Part shown: piece after piece, positions 25,601 to 36,230 of the stretch
Position numbering within the stretch: the stretch's first letter is position 1
How the letters are laid out: each line of letters begins with the position of its first letter
Assembly: GCA_013396915.1 (NCBI GenBank)
Contig: VWZL01005008.1
Location: 186,001 to 250,000, forward strand
From: Stercorarius parasiticus
Lineage: Eukaryota > Chordata > Aves > Charadriiformes > Stercorariidae
Reading direction: 5' to 3'
DNA: 64,000 nt
The notes under the pieces: generated by a model
Seen by the model: only the letters and a program-made list of their open reading frames with translations
What the model was told of the DNA's origin: nothing
Databases searched by the model: none
Position numbers and translations under genes: made by a program

Positions 25601-27223
25601 ATACAGACCTAACTCTACATAGCTGCTTTCTAGCCCAAAAGAATATGAAGAACTCAGCTGGAGACTCCTGTTTCCAGTGTGCTGTAATGAATTAGGAGAC
25701 TACTTAAACTGTGCTGAAACAGCCCACTTGTCTCCTTCCCATTTAAACTAAATAGAAGCCTAGAAGCCATTAGCACCTAAGAAAGGTGGTAAGGAAGGAG
25801 GTAGAAGAAACATCCAGCTTGGGGCAGTAGTTGATCTGTTGGAGCACAACCCAAGATAGAATCTGAACTAGAGATCTGATTCAGGCTTGCACAGGTACAA
25901 AGGAATAACTCAAAGCTATCAGGGGAAAAAAACGCACCTCATTTGTTGGAAGACCCAAGGGGCTGATTCTTCTCTACCAAATTAGTATTCTGTAAATAGT
26001 TAATGCAGAATGCTCTTCTTTGGCCTATCATAGCAGTTGTTAAGCTGTAGAAAGTAAAAATAAAAAGGTCATCTTGAAAACTTTCTAAATATTCAGTTTG
26101 AATCAGGGAAGACCTTATAGCAGCCTTCCAGTATTTAAAGGGGACCTACAGGAGAGATGGGGAGGGACTTGTTATCAGGGAGTATAGCGATAGGACAAGG
26201 GGTAACAGTTTTAAACTGAAAGAGGGGAGATCTGGGGTAGATATTAGGAAGAAATTCTTTACTGTGAGGGTGGTGAGACACTGGAACAGGTTGCCCAGAG
26301 AAGTTGTGCCTGCCCCATTCCTTGAAGTGTTCAAGGCCAGGCTGGATGGGGCTTTGAGCAACCTGGTCTAGTGGGAGGTGTCCCTGTCCAAGTGTTGGAA
26401 CTAGATGATCTTTAAGGTCCCTTCCAACCCAAACCATTCTGTGATTCTGTGGTAGGGTTTCCTGGTGTAAGAACTCTCCTCAGGCAAAGCTGCTGCTATC
26501 TAAATCTCTCTTCCTTGAAAAAGTGCTCAGGTTCTGCCACTTCTGTATGTTTACAGCCATCCAACTCTGCAAAAAACAATGGATGCTCCAAACTAGAAAG
26601 AGCTGTTGCAAAATCCTAGCACATCTTGTTTAGACCGCCCAGGTAAGTTGCAGGAAAGCATCAATGAATACAGTAAAATGAGCTGTTCTGAGTAAATGTA
26701 ATTCTGTCTTTGTTTTTAGAAACCAAACTGTGAGTATGCAGTCGGTCTGATGAAAGCCCTGGAGTTAGCAATGATACAGTGGAAAACTATGATACGATAT
26801 TTTGAAGAGCTTTATGCCCTGAGTATTGAAAATGCAGACCCTCGTAGCGCAAGCACTATCAAGAAACAATTTATCGGGCCCAAAATCCAGAAGATCAAGA
26901 TGATGGGAGATCTACTGACCAATGCTCGCAGGCTTGACTGTTCCCAAGATGGCAGAAATAGTCTTGGGGATTACTTTATGGACCGGTTGCAGAAAGAGTT
27001 CAGAACAGGCGTAGAGATGGAGTATAGTCAGCACTGCAGCCCCTGCCCGCCACTCCAGCAGTGTACAGGGGGTGCAGAGGGTCTGAAGCGACCCCAGAGA
27101 GAATCTTCCCAGCATAGAAACGGCATAGGGCCAATATATGCAACCATACACTGCACTACCATGCTGCCACAGTGTAATGATGGGACGGGAGCAAAAGCAA
27201 AGCAGGGCAGGGAGGGCCTTTAA
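22434..27223 (+). CDS. Ferritoid: divergent ferritin-like protein with nuclear localisation signal (3 exons, 277 aa)
   Basis: Coding exons are 22434-22616, 25269-25415 and 26720-27223, all joined in phase 0. Residues about 30-207 align to the ferritin four-helix fold, with landmarks SRVRQSF, VALPNVSKFFLHQ, LEERKAAEALMK and QKPNCEY. Exon 2 is 147 nt, as in vertebrate ferritin H genes. The N-terminus adds RSKRPRV (residues 10-16), an SV40-type basic cluster. From family knowledge, chick ferritoid pairs an NLS with a ferritin-like domain and carries ferritin into corneal epithelial nuclei, protecting DNA from oxidative damage; that role is inferred here. Of the H-chain ferroxidase ligands, two glutamates remain (E85, E86) and the others read L51, L58, A89, W131 and K165, so catalysis is unlikely. 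Oddities: no intron at the usual third position, and a Cys-containing tail of about 70 residues. An alternative label is ferritin heavy chain-like. Confidence 0.82.
24651..24738 (+). repeat. A/C-rich low-complexity block in ferritoid intron 1
   Basis: Runs of A up to about 18 long alternate with AC, CCC and ACAC strings. It is simple-sequence DNA with no recognisable element; it may be a decayed poly(A) tail, but no adjacent retroposon body is visible. Confidence 0.7.
24861..25118 (+). mobile_element. CR1 LINE 3' fragment (sense orientation) in ferritoid intron 1
   Basis: A 5'-truncated CR1 copy. Its + frame encodes the conserved C-terminal end of the CR1 reverse-transcriptase ORF (NMRKNFFTLRVAEHWNRLP, then REVVES, then ETFKTRLDAFLCNLL). 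The 3' UTR follows (GGACTAGATGATGTCCAGAG, CCCTTCCAACCC) and ends in decayed octamers (TTCTGTGAGTCTGTGA). Such truncation is typical of avian CR1. It lies about 150 bp before exon 2. Confidence 0.93.
25269..25415 (+). CDS. Ferritoid coding exon 2
   Basis: Acceptor TGCTTAG|GGT and donor CAG|GTGGGT. 49 codons in phase 0, the same length as exon 2 of vertebrate ferritin H genes. It encodes helix A/B sequence including FFLHQALEERKAAEALMK and RGGHY. The paired glutamates E85 and E86 are here, with alanine (A89) where H-chain ferritin has its metal-binding histidine. Confidence 0.88.
26106..26451 (+). mobile_element. CR1 LINE 3' fragment (sense orientation) in ferritoid intron 2
   Basis: Starts near GGGAAGACCTTATAGCAGCC and runs through CR1 landmarks (GGACCTACAGGAGAGATGGG, ACTGGAACAGGTTGCCCAGA, GGTCCCTTCCAACCC). 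It ends with two perfect ATTCTGTG octamers at 26436-26451. It is 5'-truncated and has no intact ORF. It is a different, better-preserved copy than the one in intron 1; together the two bracket exon 2. Confidence 0.94.
26720..27223 (+). CDS. Ferritoid coding exon 3 (terminal)
   Basis: Acceptor TTTTTAG|AAACCA, then 167 codons and a stop at 27221-27223. It encodes helices C to E (KALELAMIQWK, YFEELYAL, ENADPRS, KMMGDLLTNARRL, DYFMDRL). Vertebrate ferritin H genes split this region with a third intron after about residue 128; here the equivalent codons run on without interruption. The frame continues about 70 codons past the usual ferritin C-terminus with several cysteines. This tail may be genuine or may reflect loss of the ancestral stop. 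Confidence 0.82.
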   Translation, partial: KPNCEYAVGLMKALELAMIQWKTMIRYFEELYALSIENADPRSASTIKKQFIGPKIQKIKMMGDLLTNARRLDCSQDGRNSLGDYFMDRLQKEFRTGVEMEYSQHCSPCPPLQQCTGGAEGLKRPQRESSQHRNGIGPIYATIHCTTMLPQCNDGTGAKAKQGREGL

Positions 27224-27570
27224 TGCTGTGGCTGTTGCAGCTCCTAAGGCAGACCTGTAGAGCGGGTGGACTTGAGACCAGAACTCAGGAGACATGTATT
27301 GCTCCTCCTGCTTTACACCCTGTTCCCTCGTCATCTGTTGAGCCACAGCTCAAAATTTAGCCCACACCATTATTTTAGTTAAATCATAGCAAGGTTGCTA
27401 GTTATCTAAATTCCCAGCATTAGTCACCCTTTTATCTATGCAATTCTTCCTAGAAGCCAAAAGCTTTTAAGCCTCCTTACTGTTTTAAATTACTAACAGG
27501 ACTAGTTAGTGCAAATTATTTTTAACAGTATATATAACTTTTATTAAAAATAAATTAATTAAAATGTAAC
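27224..27570 (+). other. Probable ferritoid 3' UTR with poly(A) signal
   Basis: The sequence becomes very AT-rich after the stop. The first AATAAA is at 27549-27554; another candidate is at 28520-28525. Which one is used is unknown. Confidence 0.5.
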
Positions 27571-30500
27571 TTTAGTACATGGAAACCTCTGTGCGGCAGA
27601 AAATCTAAAGATTTAGTTTTATATTATTAAATATTTTATATTACTGTATAACAGATATTTACATTACTAACAAGTATACTAACATAATGTACTTTTTTAG
27701 AAGACTTGTTTTAAAACAAAGTTATCTTGTCTTATTTCTATCACAGTAGCAATTTAAATAAGTAATCTAATTAATTTACTTATCACCCAGCTATTTTCAG
27801 TGGTATACTTCTCCAAGATGAAGGATGAAAACATTTCCTCAACAGTGGGCATAAGACAATGTGCTGGGTTTCTCTACAGTTATTTGCCTAGTTGGCTTTT
27901 CTCATCATCAGAAAGCAGATGAGAGAGAAATTATGGGTTCTCATTAGAAGTGATCTTTACAGGTTCTAGTGCATATTTTGTAAGTGTCACTGAAGACACT
28001 AACTCTAGGGCTCTGTCCAGACTTAACCTAAGATCGTTGCTTTAACTACCATACAGACCCCTAAACTAAATTATGGTACTACTATGGTACTGCTCCTATT
28101 TCTTGTATTCCCTATCTTGGTCCTCAGTAGAGGAATAAGATCCTAGTGAAAATGCAGCACACTTAACTAGAATTGCATCATAGAGCATGGCCACCCATTA
28201 GTCTTGCATTTCAGTTTGGCCAGTGTTCAATTAGGGGGGCTATTAGCACCACCACATCTAAGGCTTTTACTGTAGCCAGCTTGGTTAAAGTTCAGAGGTG
28301 TCCAAATTCCTTCCATTCATCTCCTACAGGGGAGTGCGCCTCTTTCTGTACACTGGCTACCAAGGTCACCTAAGAAGAGCAACTGGCTAGATCAGCTGCC
28401 TGCAGCTAGCTTTTTTGGTCATTATGTACAACATCTTTTATGCGATTAGGGTTTGCTTAATTGAAAGACTGTCTCATACTTTTATGTAATACTGTAAGCA
28501 ATACTCCTGTATGCTTGAAAATAAATTCAGTTAAAAATGGCACTTTGCATCTACATTATATTCCCCAATTTACCACATAGGCATGCTAGTGTTCTTCTCC
28601 AAGAGATTTTGCACATGTATATAAAACTGCACCAGTACTTTTCTACTACTAAGAAAGTTGCACAAGATGGAAGAGTAAACCACAGAATGAAAATAAATGT
28701 CAGAAAACTGCATTAAGATAAGAACACTGCACAATGAAACATTTTCAGTAAGCTGGCTTTTATACACAGCTGTAGTTAAGTAGCTGTTTCTGCAAAACTG
28801 CCTTAGCCCACCTACTTTCTGTTGGTGTTGTAACACAGGACAATTACGATGCAGATGTTTTCCCAATCTTTCTGCTAATACAATTCAATCTTGGGGGCAT
28901 GGGGCATCATTTTAAAACAACCCCTGTATTCCTCTGTAAAAAAAACTGCCGTGTGCCACAAGAATGACTTGAAGCACTTTCAGCAACATGCTAGATTTGT
29001 CTATGTTGACATGGCTGCTCTCTAATACAGCAGCGGTTTAAAATATATTTCCATCTGGGCTAGATTCCATCACCCATCTTCATGCTGAGCATACCTTATT
29101 CAACAATTAGTTCCACTGACTGCAACTCAACATGAATAAGAGCAATGGAATCCCTCTCTCTCAGTATTAAAATACAGCTCAGTATGAACAGAGCAAAGCT
29201 ACTAACGGAATTATAAACTAGTGCCATATAAAACCACTTCAAATACTACTGGTAACGTCTGACCTATTTCTACAACAGTCTTCTCTTTTAAGAGTTGGTG
29301 ACCTTCTGAAATGTAGGTACAACCTCCTCTGTTGTTTCCAGCACTCAAGACTTTTACTTTAAATGAATTCCGACATAACAAAGAGTCCAACATTTACATT
29401 TTTCAAAGCAAGACTTACTTGCCTTTTGTTTTTCCCTGATATACTGCCACGTCTGTTTCTCAGAAACTCTTCTCATATTCATCTTTCTAGCCAAATGTAT
29501 CCACACATTCTCAGATTTTAGGTCTTTCTTTCTCTCTTTTCCATACGCATTCTGGGCCCTCTGCCTGAAGAGACAATTCTGTTCATTTTAGATAAACTCA
29601 CAATCAGCTATTTTCCCAGTCTCTGTCCTCTGAAAAAGAAAAAGAGAAATCAATCAGTTACTGTAGATAACAAGCTCTTCTTGTCCACATACTGCTTCTG
29701 CTGAGAGGGCAGAAGATGCTTGTGAATATGATCTCCAACTTTGTTAACAATACCTGTCTATTGTATATAGGATGAGTCTATCCATGCTTCTCAGCCTGAA
29801 AAAAAAGGAGATGAAGGATGAATGTGGAAGAGCTATAAGGGCAATGACACTTACAGAAACTTTACAAATTCTCTTTCCCTGCTGAATGCTTGTTTACACA
29901 TGCACACTCTGCATCTGTACTTCCAAAGCCATGCCCAAACCATACAAACGCATAATCCGGGGCAGCTCTGAATAGCTATAGCAGCACCAGTACCCTAAAT
30001 ACAGCATCCAAACTGGAAGCTCTGGAGGGACCTAATCTTTACTGAAATTATGAGTTACAGCTGCAGAGGCTTCCAAACAGGTATTAACTATGGCATACTT
30101 CTAAATTCTTGCCATAAGCACTACCTGTGGTTGCACGGAAAGGGCCCTTGCTGCTGCCTACTCTCAGAGTGAGGAATTCACTTAAAGTGTCTAGGTGGAC
30201 ATCACGCTGTCCTTCATCCTCTCCACTGTGGCCACACAAAATTGAGGAGAGTACCTCAGGATTTCTCCTTTGCAAGGACCTTTTTTTTCAGGCCGCACCA
30301 CATAAGGCAACATCTTTCTGGACAAACCCACCTTTGGCAATAACACTGGAAAGTGAATGTTTGTTCTGGTGGCAGCAGCAGGGAAGGGGTCCTCAAGGGC
30401 ACCTTTACTGGAAGATCGCTCCAAGTGGAATTCACCATCTGGTCAAGGCCTTCTCCTGACTTTTTTATTTAGGTGAAATCATGCACTTAAGTGCATTCAG

Positions 30501-32159
30501 GGCAATTATTGGCAGTCTCTTTGTACTGCTTGACCAAGTCCCACCATTTGTTACCACTTTGCCCAAGGTAACCACTATGCGCACAAGTCTCAGAGTGCCT
30601 TTTCCTGGGGTCAGATATAACCTAGTCGCAGAATACACTACAACACTGGCTAAATATTAGGTAACACTACCTTGTCCACAAATGAAACCAATGATCTCGA
30701 GAGGGTTTAAGTGTCTTGAGTGGGTCACGCAGCCAGCACTAAGCTTTGATATCCCAGTTTACACACTCAGTTGTTACAGCATACAACTATTTCTCATTTA
30801 TACTTATTATGCATTATTGTATACCTAGCACTACTTCAAATACAAATTATTTTTACAACTGTTCAATAAAGATTTAAAAATAAATAATAATAAGCTGTTC
30901 ATTCCTTCTAGATCAAAGAACCTCTGTAGTAACAGTGAAGTGTTTCCACAAGTTTGCTACTCTGCGTCACAGAAACAGCTGGGAGATACACTTCTAGATG
31001 TGTAAGGATGGTCAATAGCTGATCTCCTTGGGACATATTGCTTTTCAGCATTGGATACAGTGAAAGAACAAACTTGTACAGAGTCCAAAACCTATACTTT
31101 TTTTCTTTAAATAAAAATTTTATCGTTTGGGGATAATGACAGAATGTGACTAACAGTTCTTATCTTCATACTCAAAGACACCTAAGTAAGTAGAAAATGG
31201 GGACTGCACATTAGGACTTTTTGCAAAAAAAAAATAAGTCATAAAACAGAAGAAGCCACCATCACAATAGCCCGTCTAAAAAGTCGTACGCACAAAGACT
31301 GGGGACTAGACCATTGATGGATGTTTTCTACCTTTTCAGATTCTCTCAGTCAGCCCTTCGTCCCACTTTAGACAGAGCTTTGCGTTTGAATTAGTTGAAA
31401 TTTTACCAACATTTATAACTGCAAAATGGAGATTAATTTTACCTCATGGTATATTAAAAATACCCATAACTATTTTAATCATGAAGTCAATGAAATCACA
31501 CAGTTGCATTGCTGAAGTGCTTCCATATCGGAACAACCACCTAATTTCTCATCTCAAATGATATTCCAAAAACAGAGTAAAAACTCTAGCATCCTTGAGA
31601 GATGTTACCAAAAACCATCCCATTTCTCCAAGGTCCAAACTCTGACGCTGCTAGTTATCGGAAATAACAAATTCTTATTGCACAAGCAATCCAGCAGTGC
31701 AACTACACGTGCAGCAACATGCTACTTCACGAGGTTAAGTCAATCTCTTCAAAGATTTCAGAATAAAGGTAAGCAGAGGCTTGAGTTGAAAGAGGAACCT
31801 GAAACGCAAATGTATACGTCATAGCTCATGTGAAAAGAGTCATTTGCTAAAGCGATAGCTGAACGTAACTCTGGCCTCAGCTTGCCTCCGGTACATCATG
31901 ACTGAACCATTACTGCATCGCTTTATTGGAGGAATCAAATACTTCCTGTGATAAATATGGTTGCAGCTTGCTCAGGCAGTAGCTGGTCTCAGCTGCTCCA
32001 GACCTCACCCTCCCACACAGCTTCTTTTTGCTACGAGGTCAAATAGTTTCAATAACTGCGCTTGAGGCTTGCTGAACATTCTCCATCCTCGGTGCGTGTC
32101 TCTCACCTGTACCTGGCTCAGACATGGTCAGGGACACCCCGATTCCTCACAAAAAGCCT
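27571..32159. other. Intergenic ferritoid-MYOD1 interval, no gene seen
   Basis: AT-rich sequence without recognisable exons, RNA genes or interspersed repeats. Short open frames lack motifs. In mammals a distal MyoD regulatory region lies about 5 kb upstream of the gene, which would correspond to about 28 kb here; MEF2-like TTAAAAATAA strings occur (for example about 27.54 and 30.87 kb), but such strings are common in AT-rich DNA, so I do not call an enhancer. Confidence 0.5.
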
Positions 32160-33191
32160 AACACACTCCAACGGGACGCAGACACATCTGCTTTTCCGGC
32201 TGGGAAGTTTTTTTTCCCTCAGGTGAGAGCGGAGTAACGGCCCTCCCGGACGAGCCCGCTCCCTCCCTCACCTCCCTGTCCCGCAGACCCGGCGGCAGTC
32301 GAGCCCCTAATACCTGTCCCAGCCGGCAGCCCCCGCTCAGGGCGCGGAAGTGCGGCGGGAACTCCCGGCCCAGGGCGGCCCCGGCGGCGGAACCCGGCGG
32401 GCCGCTACCCCCCCCTACAGGCGGCCATGNNNNNNNNNNNNNNNNNNNNNNNNNNNNNNNNNNNNNNNNNNNNNNNNNNNNNNNNNNNNNNNNNNNNNNN
32501 NNNNNNNNNNNNNNNNNNNNNNNNNNNNNNNNNNNNNNNNNNNNNNNNNNNNNNNNNNNNNNNNNNNNNNNNNNNNNNNNNNNNNNNNNNNNNNNNNNNN
32601 NNNNNNNNNNNNNNNNNNNNNNNNNNNNNNNNNNNNNNNNNNNNNNNNNNNNNNNNNNNNNNNNNNNNNNNNNNNNNNNNNNNNNNNNNNNNNNNNNNNN
32701 NNNNNNNNNNNNNNNNNNNNNNNNNNNNNNNNNNNNNNNNNNNNNNNNNNNNNNNNNNNNNNNNNNNNNNNNNNNNNNNNNNNNNNNNNNNNNNNNNNNN
32801 NNNNNNNNNNNNNNNNNNNNNNNNNNNNNNNNNNNNNNNNNNNNNNNNNNNNNNNNNNNNNNNNNNNNNNNNNNNNNNNNNNNNNNNNNNNNNNNNNNNN
32901 NNNNNNNNNNNNNNNNNNNNNNNNNNNNNNNNNNNNNNNNNNNNNNNNNNNNNNNNNCTCGAGTGGCGCTCCCGGACCGGCGCGGCTGGGGAGGGGGTCG
33001 GTGGTGGCAGCAGCAGGCAGCGCTGGTGGCCTCGCCTGGCAGAGGGTGCGAGGGCCCCTGCTCTGCACAGCTGCCTGGCTGGTGACAGCCGCCGAACAGC
33101 CCAATCGAAGCCCCCTCTCTAAGCCCCCTCTCTTCTGACCCCCTCACTCACTCTCTCTGGCCCAGCTGCTGCCTCCTCTGCTGCTGCCCCC
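32160..33191 (+). promoter_or_regulatory. MYOD1: MYOD1 GC-rich promoter region and 5' UTR (interrupted by gap)
   Basis: The sequence is GC- and CpG-rich from about 32.2 kb to the MYOD1 start, with 528 unknown bases in the middle. Visible elements downstream of the gap are E-boxes CAGCTG at 33068-33073 and 33163-33168 and a CCAAT at 33101-33105. The E-boxes are compatible with MyoD-family autoregulation, which is established for the family but not shown here. No TATA box is visible in the sequenced part; the start site may lie in or just after the gap. Confidence 0.6.
32430..32957. other. Assembly gap (528 N)
   Basis: A run of N in GC-rich DNA immediately upstream of MYOD1. Open frames drawn through it are meaningless. 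Confidence 1.
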
Positions 33192-33752
33192 ATGGATTTA
33201 CTGGGCCCCATGGAGATGACGGAGGGCTCCCTCTGCTCCTTTACAGCTGCTGATGACTTCTACGATGACCCGTGCTTCAACACGTCAGACATGCACTTCT
33301 TCGAGGACCTGGACCCCCGGTTGGTGCACGTGGGGGGCCTGCTGAAGCCTGAGGAGCACCCGCATCACCACGGCCACCACCATGGGCACCCGCACGAGGA
33401 GGAGCATGTCCGGGCACCCAGTGGGCACCACCAGGCTGGCCGCTGCCTGCTGTGGGCCTGCAAGGCTTGCAAGAGGAAGACCACCAATGCTGACCGCCGT
33501 AAGGCTGCCACCATGAGGGAGCGGCGGCGGCTCAGCAAGGTCAATGAGGCCTTTGAGACCCTCAAGCGCTGCACTTCCACCAACCCCAACCAGCGCCTGC
33601 CCAAGGTGGAGATCCTGCGCAACGCCATCCGCTACATTGAGAGCCTGCAGGCACTGCTGCGGGAGCAGGAGGACTCTTATTACCCGGTGCTGGAGCACTA
33701 CAGTGGGGAATCGGACGCCTCCAGCCCCCGCTCCAACTGCTCCGACGGCATG
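33192..33752 (+). CDS. MYOD1: MYOD1 coding exon 1
   Basis: 187 codons from ATG to donor ATG|GTGAGT. It carries the activation domain, the Cys/His-rich region and the whole bHLH domain. The exon is GC-rich, so the reverse-strand and +1-frame open frames over it are shadows. Confidence 0.98.
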
Positions 33753-36230
33753 GTGAGTGCCCCAGGGAGGACACCCTGCCACCGAAGCACCCCGGACGCT
33801 GTCGGTTCAAACCTGCGCAGGGCGAGTCGCCTCCTCCTGCCTTTCCAATAGCAGCTGCCTTCCGTACCTCCCCAAGGCAGAAGACAAAGTCCTTTCTTAT
33901 GCCTTGAGCTCCAGTAGCAAAGGGAGGTGGGGTTCCCGCATGCCAGGATCTCTGGGAAAAAAGAAAAAATCTCTTACACACTTTTTCCCTGGGATGAGAA
34001 GTTAGGCAAGTCCTTCTTTGTCTTGGGGGAGCCAGGGGAGAGCTGCTGGCTTTGGGAAGCTGCCTGGCATGGATACCTTGGCGCATGGTGCGGTCTGAGC
34101 CCTACCTGTGCTCCCATAGCTGCTGGGGCATCTCTGTTTCCATCTTCTGCTGTGTCATTACCTTTGAATCCTCTAAGGACAGCAGAGAGGAAGGTCCCCC
34201 TTGGTCATGGTAGTTACAGGGGAATTGATTTAAAGTCTGGGTTTTGTTTTCTTTGATTCCTCATGATAACAGCAGGAGGTTCTAAGCAACAAGAGTTGTT
34301 TTTCTTGACCCTTAAGAAAAAGGTTCTCCATTTCTCCTCTCACCATCCCCTCCATAGACATTTACCAGCAATAGGAAGGACACCCCAGGCTTTCAGTCCT
34401 GCTTGTACACTATGGGGACGGGAGAAGAAGGGTGGGTGCCAGACAGGGTGTCTCATCACCGCATCTTTTCACTGGGACTATACACTCGGGCTCTGGTCTG
34501 ACTCTGGGCCGGTGGGACGTGGTGACTGGAGTGCAGGACAGCTGTCTGGGGTGGGATATCCACAGCACTTTAAGACCTGAGGTTTTTTTTTCCTGTGCTC
34601 TGGTGGGCATAATCATTAATGAGTTGAATATCTGCGATCATGAGATAGTTGGCAGATTGGAGAGAAGATTTACACAAATGACCTCCCCTCAAAATACAGC
34701 CTTTTTCTTTTGTCAGAAAGAGTAATTTCATTGCAGGTTAAAGTATTAGAAACAAATATATTGGTCGGTATTTGGGTATTTTTTTGGTACAAAATGGAAA
34801 TGGGAAGAGAAACTAAAGGAAATAAAAAGGGACAAAGCTAGACAGAGGCTTTTTAAGAGGAACTCATGTTTGGAAAAACCTTCAAAAATTAAAATCAAAA
34901 AAGGATTCGTTCCCCCTTTGGTCTTCCTGTTGTAAATTGAGGCATTAAAGTAAACTGTAAAGTGCAGGGCAGTATCTGATCAGAGTGCTGGAAAAGCTCA
35001 TCTCATTTGTAAACCTACAGCATTTGATGCAAAAACAATGGTAACTTTCCTTTGCAACAGCTGTGCCACATAAAATATTCTGGGGTGAATCCCCTTCTAG
35101 CGAAGTTAAGTTCTACCTCATTCAAAGAAACTACAACTTGCTGGCATTTCAGCCACTACTGGAATGATGGCACAGACTAGGGACTGAAATACGAAATTGG
35201 GGTTCCTGGGATTTCAGTTAATGTTGTCCCCAACTAGTGACCTCACTCAGATTGCTCTCCTTTCCAGATGGAGTACAGCGGGCCTCCTTGCAGCTCTCGC
35301 AGACGAAACAGCTATGACAGCAGCTACTACACAGAATCACCCAATGGTGAGTATGTGCCGTTAACGGCTGTATGAAACATGGAGACAGAGGCAGTCAAGG
35401 CAGCAAATTTCCCCGTGTCTTCTCTGTCCCCAGTTGTTTAGCTGACCCCAGCTGGGCTGAAAGAGAAACCTGCCTTTTCAGACAGTGAGCTGTCAATGCT
35501 AATAGAAGCATTGGATTTCTTCTAGGTGTATTTGCAAGTATGGGGACATGTTATAGCTGCATATCCTATTTTGCCAATATAACAGCTGGATAAAAATATA
35601 TTTCTCCCTGCAACTAGTTTTCAGTGTTAACCGTGTTTTGCATGAAGACTCTTCTAACTCTATCTGTCCTTGATCCAAACTGGAGAAACTGCTGATTGAT
35701 TTAAAATCTTCCCTTCCCTTTTTATGGACTGAAGTGAAGCCCTGGATCCACCCAGCCCCAAAAGTAGCATGCCCTAGTTGGGGCTCTCTTCCATTTCGCA
35801 ATTACAATATCTGTTTTCTGATCATTGGTGTTCTTCACCAATATTCATTTCCTCTGAATGTTTACATGCTCACAGATGCATACTGTCAGACACTTACTAG
35901 GGTTTTATGAAAGAACTGCATCCTACTGACATTAAGTATCCATTGGATAAATTGAGCACCTTTTTTGTCTGTTTTTTAGATCCAAAGCATGGCAAGAGTT
36001 CTGTTGTTTCCAGCCTCGATTGCCTCTCAAGCATTGTAGAGAGGATTTCCACAGATAACTCCACATGTCCTATACTGCCTCCAGTGGAAACTGTTGCTGA
36101 GGGGAGTCCCTGTTCCCCCCCGGAAGGAGCGGGTCTGAATGATAGTGGAGCCCAAATTCCCTCTCCCACCAACTGCACCCCACTTCCCCAGGATAACAGC
36201 AGCAGCAACCCCATCTACCAAGTGCTATAA
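33192..36230 (+). CDS. MYOD1: MYOD1, myogenic bHLH transcription factor (3 exons, 296 aa)
   Basis: Coding exons are 33192-33752, 35268-35346 and 35980-36230. MyoD commits cells to skeletal muscle; as a heterodimer with E-proteins it binds CANNTG E-boxes in the nucleus. Visible parts: acidic N-terminal activation domain ([10 protein letters not shown], about 21-30); histidine-rich stretch (about 56-80); the Cys/His region with the tryptophan motif [12 protein letters not shown] (85-96), used for Pbx/Meis contact; basic region with the myogenic Ala-Thr pair (A106-T107) and Lys (K116); helix-loop-helix to about 156; and the C-terminal amphipathic helix III ([13 protein letters not shown], about 224-236). 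The length is close to the 298 aa I recall for chicken. The ATG at 33192 gives the conserved MDLLGPME start. The gene is intact, with no frameshift. Confidence 0.98.
33753..35267 (+). other. MYOD1: MYOD1 intron 1
   Basis: GT...AG intron of 1515 bp (GTGAGTGCCC to CTCCTTTCCAG). No interspersed repeat or embedded gene is seen. Confidence 0.95.
35268..35346 (+). CDS. MYOD1: MYOD1 coding exon 2
   Basis: A 79-nt exon encoding [20 protein letters not shown] and YTESPN, plus the first base of the next codon. Donor AATG|GTGAGT. Confidence 0.97.
35980..36230 (+). CDS. MYOD1: MYOD1 coding exon 3 with stop
   Basis: Acceptor GTTTTTTAG|ATCC; the first two bases complete an Asp codon. It encodes [20 protein letters not shown] and the Pro/Ser-rich tail to the conserved end NPIYQVL, with TAA at 36228-36230. 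Confidence 0.97.

Noticed and set aside
27540..30880. MEF2-like TTAAAAATAA strings as a MYOD1 distal enhancer.
   Set aside because: The same string occurs elsewhere in AT-rich parts of the window, including about 40.36 kb; no clustering with E-boxes was apparent.
32158..33147. Frames of 229-329 codons upstream of MYOD1.
   Set aside because: Most of each is the run of N; there is no evidence of coding on either side.
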